Positions 58,092-64,000 of a stretch of 64,000 nucleotides of DNA are shown here, piece by piece; within the stretch, counting starts at the first letter, position 1, and each line of letters opens with the position of its first letter. Origin of the DNA: Armatimonadota bacterium (GTDB taxonomy: Bacteria > Armatimonadota > Fimbriimonadia > Fimbriimonadales > Fimbriimonadaceae). The notes under the pieces were generated by a model. That model saw nothing but the letters and a program-made list of their open reading frames with translations. It did not search any database and was not told the DNA's origin. The stretch lies in contig JAFDWS010000008.1 in NCBI GenBank assembly GCA_018268375.1, positions 62,001 to 126,000 of the forward strand. The letters run 5' to 3'. Both the position numbers and the translations under genes were made by a program.

Positions 58092-59465
58092 CTAGGGCCC
58101 GTCGAGCGCCTTTGTCGTCCGGTCTAAGAGTGACTTGGTCCGCGTCGCCTCCTCAGTTGCAAGTTTGGGGCCGACGAACTCCCAAAGATTCGTCAATTGC
58201 CTCTTTGCCGCGTCTGCGTTCTTGATCGTCCGCCGTTGCTTGCGGTCTCTATCCACCAAGAGGCAATCCATTCGTAGACCGTTCGCACAAAACTTCACGA
58301 AGGCCGGATCGTCGGGCGCGAAGTGTTTGAGGACGTCGTTGTTCACAAACGCGTTTAGCTCTGGACGCAAGCACTGACCATTGCGCGACAGCTTCCGTTC
58401 CTCGAACGCCCTGCGGAAAGTGAAGTAAGCGGCGTGCCACGGATATGGCCCAGCGTCCCAAAGCGCTTTGTTGACGTACGTGCCGGTCTGCGCGACCGGA
58501 TCCAGTGTCGTCTTTAAGAGCGAGGGATCCATCGTCCACCCCACCCACATCCAAGACAAGGCCGACTGTGCGAGGCTGAGGGGCTTCTTCAATTCGACCC
58601 CGGCCGTCCGCGCAAGGACAGGGTCCATGCCGAGGAGTTGAGGGGTCATGCCCTCGTCGAGCCGAAAAGTGTTTCCGACCGCCCAGATCGGATCCTCCGG
58701 CATCTTGGGCCCCAGGCTCTCGGGCTGGGGCCATATGCCGATTTCTAAGTAGCGCACCCACTTGACCAAGGCCAGTCGCTTGAAGCGGGACAGACTCTCG
58801 ATGCCCGTTCGAGGACTATGGGAGGCTTCCGTGATCGCTGTCTCGACGGCCTCGACGGACTTGCCGGCCGTCAAAGCAGTCTCAAACGCGACCGTCGCCC
58901 TCTGGTCGAGCGCCACGTCGGGTATCCAGTCGCTCAGTGCTGGGCCGTCGAGGGCGCGGTACGGATCTCGCGAGACGGGGTCGAAGACAAGTCCGGTCGG
59001 CACATCCTTGAGTGGCGTCGACGTCAGTTCCTTCGCTGCCGCCTCGGCCTCGGCGAGCGTCCATACCGCTCCGGTGGCCAGTCGGGGGATGAGCCCAGCG
59101 AGCGATTGACCGAACTGGGCGTCACGCTCCTTTGCGCTCTTTCCGCTGAAAGAACGGCCGCCTGGCTCGAAAGGCCGTCTCGTCCCTCGACGGGCGACGA
59201 GGGACAACCGTTCGGCGATGAGTTCCTTGGCCAACGCGGCAGACTCGGCCTCGCCGAGATGGTTGCTCGCTCTGCGAAGCACGTCAGCTTCTGAGATTTC
59301 GGAGTCGCATATTTCAAGGCCCGTGGCCGAATGACAAGAGGAACAAGCGAGCCCGTCTTTGCCGGGTTGGCGCCAAAGACTCGCTTGAGGCGCTCGTGGT
59401 ACGGCCCAAGACAAGGTGGCAAACACTGTCCCGGTCGCGAAAAAGAGCAGGATAAGGCGCGGCAT
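58092..59465 (-). CDS. Exported monohaem cytochrome c-like protein
   Basis: The protein has 457 residues from the ATG at 59465 with a signal sequence (MPRLILLFFATGTVFATLSWA). CSSCHSATGLE near residue 40 is a haem c attachment site. The rest is mainly helical, with Trp/Pro-rich stretches (IWPQPESLGPKMPEDPIWAVGNTF, WHAAYFTFRRAF) and no family I know. The size suggests a haem head on a larger binding or catalytic domain, as in some Planctomycetes cytochromes. TACACT (59486-59481) is 15 nt before the ATG. It is downstream of and divergent from the 59528 gene. Confidence 0.7.
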   Translation of the reverse strand: MPRLILLFFATGTVFATLSWAVPRAPQASLWRQPGKDGLACSSCHSATGLEICDSEISEADVLRRASNHLGEAESAALAKELIAERLSLVARRGTRRPFEPGGRSFSGKSAKERDAQFGQSLAGLIPRLATGAVWTLAEAEAAAKELTSTPLKDVPTGLVFDPVSRDPYRALDGPALSDWIPDVALDQRATVAFETALTAGKSVEAVETAITEASHSPRTGIESLSRFKRLALVKWVRYLEIGIWPQPESLGPKMPEDPIWAVGNTFRLDEGMTPQLLGMDPVLARTAGVELKKPLSLAQSALSWMWVGWTMDPSLLKTTLDPVAQTGTYVNKALWDAGPYPWHAAYFTFRRAFEERKLSRNGQCLRPELNAFVNNDVLKHFAPDDPAFVKFCANGLRMDCLLVDRDRKQRRTIKNADAAKRQLTNLWEFVGPKLATEEATRTKSLLDRTTKALDGP

Positions 59466-59527
59466 GGGAGCGACGCGTTCAGTGTACACAAGGCTCCCGG
59501 TAGACTCGTTCCAGGTCTCTTCAAGCC

Positions 59528-60121
59528 ATGCCGGATCGTGAACGACTCAAGCTCGTCTTTGAAGAGGCTCTGTGGTGGGTGGGGAAGCCAGACAACGACT
59601 TCTCCTGGTCCTCATGGGCGGGTCGAGAGGAGGCGTGCTCTGAACTGGAGCGGTCTATAGCATCGCTAAAGCGAGGCATTGTGCCCCAAACTTCGTTGCT
59701 CTTCGCTCCGACCGGGCCGATGCAGGAGCTCGCCTTAAGCAGCGGCTGGAGCCAAGAATTCAATGTTCTCGCAGACGCCTTCGACGCCGCGATGGCGAGC
59801 GAAGTCTGCCCGTGCTTCGAAGAGCCACGATCGCACCTGGAGCTTGCTCGAGACCTGGGCGTCGACCGTCATTACGCAGAGTACAGCCTCCTCAAGTGTC
59901 GCTTGTGCGGCACGGCCTGGTTGCTGATCCACTACGAACTTGAAGCGTTCACGCGATCGGGCCGGTGGTTTCTCGCCCCCGTTCCTGGTCACCTCGTTGC
60001 ATCGCTACGGGAAGAGGACAGCGAGCAGTTCGTCGAAAGCAGAGACTGGTACTTTCTGGGCGGCAGTTACTTTGGAGGCATAGTGTCACGGTCGTCCGGT
60101 GCCCTTAACTGGTTTCTCTAA
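59528..60121 (+). CDS. Hypothetical cytosolic protein
   Basis: The protein has 197 residues, soluble, with no signal peptide. Notable are [18 protein letters not shown] and [30 protein letters not shown], where two Cys pairs could hold a zinc ion. The pattern recalls immunity-type proteins of contact systems, but no toxin gene is near and I do not claim it. TAGACT (59501-59506) is 21 nt before the ATG. The end overlaps the dctA gene by 4 bp on the other strand. Confidence 0.65.
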   Translation: MPDRERLKLVFEEALWWVGKPDNDFSWSSWAGREEACSELERSIASLKRGIVPQTSLLFAPTGPMQELALSSGWSQEFNVLADAFDAAMASEVCPCFEEPRSHLELARDLGVDRHYAEYSLLKCRLCGTAWLLIHYELEAFTRSGRWFLAPVPGHLVASLREEDSEQFVESRDWYFLGGSYFGGIVSRSSGALNWFL

Positions 60122-61395
60122 GCCATCGCTTGCTTCAGTTCTTCGGCGGTCACTTCGCCCTCCCACCTGCTGACAACGAGGGCGGCCACACCGTTTCCGA
60201 CGAGGTTTGTCAGCGCGCGGCACTCGCTCATGAACCGGTCAATGCCCAACAAGATCGCGAGCGAGCCGATGGGGATACCCGGAACCGCTTGGAGAGTGGC
60301 CGCGAGGGTGATGAATCCTGCCCCTGTCACACCGCTTGCACCTTTCGAGGTCAACATCGCGACAAGGAGAAGGCCGATCTGGTGGGGGAGGTCGAGAGGT
60401 GTGTTCGTCGCTTGGGCGAGGAAGATCGCGGCCATCGACATGTAGATGTTAGTCCCGTCCAGATTGAAGCTGTAGCCAGTAGGAATGACGAGGCCGGCCG
60501 TGGACTTGCTGCACCCGAGCCTCGTGGTCTTCTCGATGATGCCCGGCAGGGCGGTCTCCGAGGAACTCGTGCCCAGAACGAGCAGCAACTCCTCCTTGAT
60601 CGTGGCAATGAACCGGAAGATGCTAAAGCCGGCCAGCTTGGCGATCCCGCCCAACACGACGATGACGAACAAGCCCGCTGTGATGTAGAAGCCGCCCATC
60701 AAGTTGACGAGCTTGCCCAAGGCTCCCAGGCCATAGCTTCCCACCGTGAAGGCCATCGCTCCGAACGCTCCGATCGGCGCAACCTTGACCAAGATCTTCA
60801 TGACGCCGAAGAACAGTTCGGAAGCCCGTTCGACCCCAGTGAGAATCGGCTCGCCTCGCTCACCCATGGAGAGGATGGCGAAGGCGGCAAGCAGGGACAC
60901 GAAGAGCACTTGGAGGATATCTCCAGCGACGAGACCGCCGAGGAACGTATCGGGGATCATCTTTAGCACGAACTCGGCGGGCTTAAGGGCGTGTGCCTTC
61001 TCGACAAATCCCTGTGTCGTTTCAAGCGCCTTGCCCATGGCATGGAAGGTCTCTCCCGGCGGCGTGAACCCGACACCCGGCCGCAGAAGGTTGACCACCA
61101 CGAGCCCGATCACCAACGCAACCGTTGAGACCACTTCGAAATAGAGCAGGGTCTTGAATCCAATCCGCCCAAGGCGCCTGATGTCGCCCATCGAAGCCAC
61201 TCCATGTACGACAGTGCAAAAGATGATGGGGGCGATCATCATCTTGACGAGCTTGACAAAGCCGTCGCCCAGGGGCTGGAGTGCAGTACCGAGAGAAGGA
61301 TTAAGGGCGCCGACCGCGATGCCGATTGCCACTGCAATCAGGACCTGGACATAGAGCAGGCGGTACCAAGGCGTCGCACGGCCAGAGGGCATCAT
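60118..61395 (-). CDS. dctA: C4-dicarboxylate/glutamate:cation symporter
   Basis: The protein has 425 residues from the ATG at 61395 (ATGATG start). Family motifs are [15 protein letters not shown] (serine-rich re-entrant loop), [20 protein letters not shown] and [19 protein letters not shown]. It imports succinate, fumarate, malate or acidic amino acids by ion symport in the inner membrane. A 20-bp perfect palindrome, TTGCGCCA-AAAC-TGGCGCAA (61410-61429), lies 15 bp upstream and probably binds its regulator. Which substrate is used cannot be told from sequence. Confidence 0.93.
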   Translation of the reverse strand: MMPSGRATPWYRLLYVQVLIAVAIGIAVGALNPSLGTALQPLGDGFVKLVKMMIAPIIFCTVVHGVASMGDIRRLGRIGFKTLLYFEVVSTVALVIGLVVVNLLRPGVGFTPPGETFHAMGKALETTQGFVEKAHALKPAEFVLKMIPDTFLGGLVAGDILQVLFVSLLAAFAILSMGERGEPILTGVERASELFFGVMKILVKVAPIGAFGAMAFTVGSYGLGALGKLVNLMGGFYITAGLFVIVVLGGIAKLAGFSIFRFIATIKEELLLVLGTSSSETALPGIIEKTTRLGCSKSTAGLVIPTGYSFNLDGTNIYMSMAAIFLAQATNTPLDLPHQIGLLLVAMLTSKGASGVTGAGFITLAATLQAVPGIPIGSLAILLGIDRFMSECRALTNLVGNGVAALVVSRWEGEVTAEELKQAMA

Positions 61396-61409
61396 TCTCA
61401 GGACGGGCC

Positions 61410-61429
61410 TTGCGCCAAAACTGGCGCAA
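61410..61429. promoter_or_regulatory. Palindromic operator candidate between dctA and a PhnB-like gene
   Basis: TTGCGCCA (61410-61417) and TGGCGCAA (61422-61429) are exact inverted repeats of 8 bp around AAAC. The divergent region is short, so one regulator could affect both genes. Confidence 0.5.
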
Positions 61430-61481
61430 AGGCGTGCAGTCCGACGTCTTAAGACGGGCACGGGCTGCGAAGGCGACCGAC

Positions 61482-61955
61482 ATGCAGAAGATCACCACGT
61501 TCATGACATTCAATGACCGCGCTGAAGAGGCGGTCGAATTCTACGTCTCCATTTTCCAGAACTCGAAAGTCCTGAAGAAGTCTTACTACGGAGAAGGCAT
61601 GCCGATGCCTGCAGGAACCCTGATGACTGCCGACTTTGTTCTTGAGGGACAGGAGTTCGTCGCGTTGAACGGGGGCCCGAGCTTCGTCTTCAGCCAGGCG
61701 TTCTCCCTCATGGTCAACTGCGACACCCAGGAGGAGATCGACCACCTCTGGGACAAACTGACCGATGGCGGAGAGCCCGTCATGTGTGGTTGGCTGACGG
61801 ACAAGTTCGGCGTCTCCTGGCAGATCACTCCGAGGATCTTGCTCGAGATGATCAACGATCCTGACCCAGCAAAAGCTGGCCGGGCGACTCAGGCGATGAT
61901 GGAGATGGTGAAACTGGACATCGCGACGCTCAAGAAAGCCTACGACGGCGAGTGA
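61482..61955 (+). CDS. PhnB-like VOC-fold protein
   Basis: The protein has 157 residues from the ATG at 61482; the upstream open frame is non-family. It has the PhnB/3-demethylubiquinone-methyltransferase-like block: [39 protein letters not shown] and [11 protein letters not shown] with a GVSWQITP end. These proteins have the glyoxalase/bleomycin-resistance fold and mostly unknown substrates. The metal ligands of glyoxalases are not obvious. Its end overlaps the HNH relic by 16 bp on the other strand. Confidence 0.86.
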   Translation: MQKITTFMTFNDRAEEAVEFYVSIFQNSKVLKKSYYGEGMPMPAGTLMTADFVLEGQEFVALNGGPSFVFSQAFSLMVNCDTQEEIDHLWDKLTDGGEPVMCGWLTDKFGVSWQITPRILLEMINDPDPAKAGRATQAMMEMVKLDIATLKKAYDGE

Positions 61956-62614
61956 CCCGCATTGGTCCGCGCCTTTACAAAGATCCGCCAGTCCCAGGCG
62001 TCAGGGTCGTCACAGGGGCGCAGGGCGACCGGCGAAAGGGCGCGTTCGGCCAGCTCACCGAGTTGCCTTTGGTAGGACGCGCTGCGAGTCAGCCGTTCAT
62101 CGCCGAACGGCTTGCACTTGTTACAGCGCTCGCAGACCGCGTGCAAATTGATCGGCCTGTTTCACCCGCTGCCGGCATGGTCGACGAGAACTGCCGGCGC
62201 ACCGCAAATCTGACAAACGACGTCGCGCTCCAAGACCCTGGTCCAGACCCGCTGGGGAATAAGAGCGATCCTTCGCGGTAGGCCCCCGCCCAGGACTTGC
62301 CACAGCTTCTGGCCGAGGGCGGCCTGGCGTTCAGGGTCTGCAAGGTTTCCGTTTCCAAAACTGGCCCGGAACTGCCTGACGAAGGCGGCCTCTTCCTTGC
62401 ATCTTTCGCTGCAGTACGGGGTTCGGGCGTTCTCACAGGCGCCCCCGCAATTGGGGCACTTCCAAGGGTCGGTCAACGTTGAGGGAACGGCTGACCGCGG
62501 TGCATCGAGAAGCAGCGAAAGGGCGGCTCGTGCACGAAGGTCCTGGTCGTCCCCTTCTCGGCAAAGTCCAACTGGCGGCAACATCTGTCTGAGTTCCTTC
62601 AAGTTGCCGGTCAC
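61940..62614 (-). pseudogene. HNH endonuclease gene interrupted by an in-frame TGA
   Basis: Reading from a GTG at 62614 gives a zinc-finger N-part (CPNCGGACENARTPYCSERC), then an HNH core VCQICGAPAVLVDHAGSG and a TGA stop at 62164-62162. The same frame continues without a shift as NRPINLHAVCERCNKCKPFGD and ends at 61940. The two parts together make one intact HNH nuclease: CxxC, VDH and the closing NL..C..CN..K, of 225 codons with the TGA. So the break is one base change, a sequencing error or recoding. No SECIS-like element was recognised. The downstream part alone begins TTG and is unlikely to work. Confidence 0.7.
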
Positions 62615-62653
62615 TGCCTCATTTTGACAGCCTGGGACGTCGGGTCCTGGCAG

Positions 62654-62681
62654 AAAAAAGCGCGGCCCAGATGGGCCGCGC
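62654..62681 (-). terminator. Textbook terminator of the Gly/Pro/Gln-rich gene
   Basis: On the minus strand GCGCGGCCCA-TC-TGGGCCGCGC is followed by TTTTTTCTG. It lies about 30 nt past the stop at 62712. Confidence 0.93.
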
Positions 62682-62711
62682 AACCGCATTGCTACTCTGA
62701 ACGAAGCCTGA

Positions 62712-63644
62712 CTACTCTGGGCGCTTCGGCTCTTCCCACTTGTCGAAGGCCTTGCCGGTCATCCCGGCCCAGGTACCGCGCTGGCTCTCGCTCAGCACAG
62801 CCATGGCCTTCTTCGTGGCACTGGTCTTCGCCGCCATCATCGCTTTCCAGTCCATTCGCATGACCTGTTGGCCAGGCTGTCCGCCCTGCGGCGGGCCACC
62901 GAACTGGCCGCCCGGCTGGCCGCCCTGCTGTCCCGGTTGCCGTCCCTGAGGAGGCGGGCCACCGAATTGGCCGCCTTGCCCGGGCTGTCCACCTTGGGGA
63001 GGGCCACCAAACTGGCCCTGTCCGCGCATCGGGGGCCTCAGGCCGGACTCGCGAATGATCTGGTCGATGTCCTGCCGCTGTTCGTCGCTAAGGTCGAGCT
63101 TTTCCGCCGATTCCTGCGCCAACAGCGTCATGGGAGCGTCGAACTGAAGCTGAAGCTGATGTAGCCGCTTCATCTGCGACCCGTCAAGGATTCCTGCCAG
63201 GGGGTCGCCCTGGGGTCCACCCTCGGGCGGAGGGCCGCCGAACTGACCGCCACCAGGCTGACCGGGAGGTGGTCCACCAAATTGGCCGCCCTGTCCGGGC
63301 TGTCCCGGTTGTCCGGGCGGAGGGCCGCCGAAGCCGTCCTGTCCGGGCTGGCCGCCCTGAGGCGGTGGGCCGCCGAATTGGCCGCGCTGGCCGCCTGGCC
63401 CCATCGGCGGACGCATTGCATTGACCTGGTCAATCTGGTCTTGCGTCATTTTGAGCTCCTTTTGGACAGAACCCATTCGCACCAGCACGAACGTCGAGTT
63501 GCCGTTGCGCCGAGCTGGCCCCTGGAAGCCAGGTCCGCCTGGGCCTGCGGCGGGCGGGCCGCCTTGCTGGGCGAGCGAGGGGAGCACCATGGCCCCCATC
63601 GCCAAGCCGATGGATGCTGCTCGAACGAGCTGGGTGAGTTTCAT
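62712..63644 (-). CDS. Secreted Gly/Pro/Gln-rich repeat protein with Spy-like helices
   Basis: The protein has 310 residues with a signal peptide (LVRAASIGLAMGAMVLPSLAQ). Two low-complexity blocks, residues about 77-147 and 212-265, consist of units like GGQFGGPPPQGGQPGQ. Between them lie helices with Asp/Gln/Lys patterns (LQFDAPMTLLAQESAEKLDL, LSDEQRQDIDQII), like the LTxxQ motif of Spy/CpxP. An opening helix is MTQDQIDQVNAM and a closing one is LSESQRGTWAGM. It may act as a sticky envelope chaperone or matrix protein. RBS AGAGGAAG is present. The histidine kinase gene upstream is 84 bp away on the same strand. Confidence 0.8.
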   Translation of the reverse strand: MKLTQLVRAASIGLAMGAMVLPSLAQQGGPPAAGPGGPGFQGPARRNGNSTFVLVRMGSVQKELKMTQDQIDQVNAMRPPMGPGGQRGQFGGPPPQGGQPGQDGFGGPPPGQPGQPGQGGQFGGPPPGQPGGGQFGGPPPEGGPQGDPLAGILDGSQMKRLHQLQLQFDAPMTLLAQESAEKLDLSDEQRQDIDQIIRESGLRPPMRGQGQFGGPPQGGQPGQGGQFGGPPPQGRQPGQQGGQPGGQFGGPPQGGQPGQQVMRMDWKAMMAAKTSATKKAMAVLSESQRGTWAGMTGKAFDKWEEPKRPE

Positions 63645-63728
63645 TGTCTTCCTCTGTGCCGATCTGGTCGGCTGCTTGTATTCTCGCCTTTCCGTGTGAG
63701 GAAGTTATGAGTTTGCTGGAGGTCCCAG

Positions 63729-64000
63729 TCATGCACCCAGCGGCACGAACGACAAGGTGAAGACAGTGCCTTTGCCGAGTTCGCTCTCCACTGAAAGCAG
63801 CGCTCCCTGTGCCTCGGCCAATGACTTGGCAATGGCAAGACCCAAGCCGTGTCCGCCCTTTGCCCTCGAGCGACTCGGGTCGGCACGATAGAAACGGTCG
63901 AAGAGGTGCGGCAAGTGGTCGGCCGCAATGCCCTCGCCCGTGTCCCGAACCTCAACCGTGTCCCTGCGGGCGACGATCGTGACAGTGCCCTTCGCAGGAG
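63729..64000 (-). CDS. Sensor histidine kinase, C-terminal part, cut by window edge
   Basis: The visible 90 residues are the end of an HATPase domain. They hold the G1 box DTGEGIA, the F-box block HLFDRFYRADPSRSR and the G2 box GGHGLGLAIAKSLAEAQG, with the closing ELGKGTVFTLSFVPLG. It is the kinase core of a two-component system; the sensor and dimerisation parts lie beyond 64000. The following gene downstream (62712) encodes a Spy-like protein, a classic target of envelope-stress two-component systems. That suggests, but does not prove, a functional link. Confidence 0.92.
   Translation of the reverse strand, partial: PAKGTVTIVARRDTVEVRDTGEGIAADHLPHLFDRFYRADPSRSRAKGGHGLGLAIAKSLAEAQGALLSVESELGKGTVFTLSFVPLGA

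Noticed and set aside
62162..62164. TGA as a selenocysteine codon
   Set aside because: No SECIS-like hairpin was recognised directly downstream, and HNH nucleases have no known Sec position here. A nonsense change or error is simpler.
62870..63420. Regular GGNCCGCC-rich DNA repeats taken as a CRISPR or tandem repeat array
   Set aside because: The repeats are in frame and encode the GGQFGGPP units of a secreted protein. Their lengths vary and no spacers exist.

Overview
The window is a high-GC bacterial chromosome segment. Its gene content points to the phylum Armatimonadota, probably the Fimbriimonadia. This is an inference from the style of the genes: prepilin-like secreted proteins with an N-terminal pilin signal, secreted glycine-rich repeat proteins with a shared C-terminal domain, orphan sugar transporters lacking a local ATPase, and -10-like hexamers very close to start codons. 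No rRNA or taxonomic marker is present to prove it.

Region 1 (1-6.1 kb) holds a truncated ahcY behind a SAH riboswitch that shares one RNA strand with an intrinsic terminator, a SnoaL-like protein, an ECF sigma/anti-sigma-like pair, RNase HI and an AAA ATPase. Region 2 (6.2-19.3 kb) is a carbohydrate locus. It contains a LacI regulator in an apparent operon with a prepilin-like protein, a PF10091-type glycosidase, a substrate-binding protein fused to a permease, a second permease and a GH1 beta-glucosidase. Around these lie a GH94 phosphorylase, a second PF10091 enzyme, a lectin-fold secreted protein and a small membrane protein. Four copies of one palindrome (TTGCTGAA-N4-TTCAGCAA type) at the promoters tie the units together. 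The enzyme set fits import and phosphorolysis of beta-1,2-glucan-like oligosaccharides.

Region 3 (19.3-34.3 kb) is an anaerobic nitrogen-oxide respiration locus. It has two NarK transporters, a compact NarG-like molybdoenzyme, its Fe-S partner, a cytochrome c-NarI-like fusion, a Rieske protein and a cytochrome b, then NnrS, a Crp/Fnr regulator, an AhpD-like protein and a porin. Four ATGAC-N4-GTCAT type sites lie exactly 41.5 bp from positions that fit transcription starts, serving five promoters. This is the most interesting system in the window: a nitrate reductase that appears wired to a quinol:cytochrome c oxidoreductase in one operon.

Region 4 (34.3-43.3 kb) holds secreted and Tat-exported proteins of unknown role, tRNA-Lys, a Spy-like protein, an Mla-type ABC ATPase and a homologue of cyanobacterial acyl-ACP reductase. 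Region 5 (41.3-47.3 kb) is the methionine cycle: methionine synthase is split into two genes on opposite strands, with metF and a foreign-looking two-gene cassette between them. Region 6 (47.3-64 kb) is mixed housekeeping and transport: YCII/TPR and thioredoxin/TPR twins, an MFS transporter, DUF1326, MscS, a ribose-type permease and binding protein, a degenerate GIY-YIG protein, an Fpg-type glycosylase, a Clp_N-domain protein, a monohaem cytochrome, DctA, a PhnB-like protein, an HNH nuclease gene broken by an in-frame TGA, a Gly/Pro/Gln-rich secreted protein and the end of a histidine kinase.
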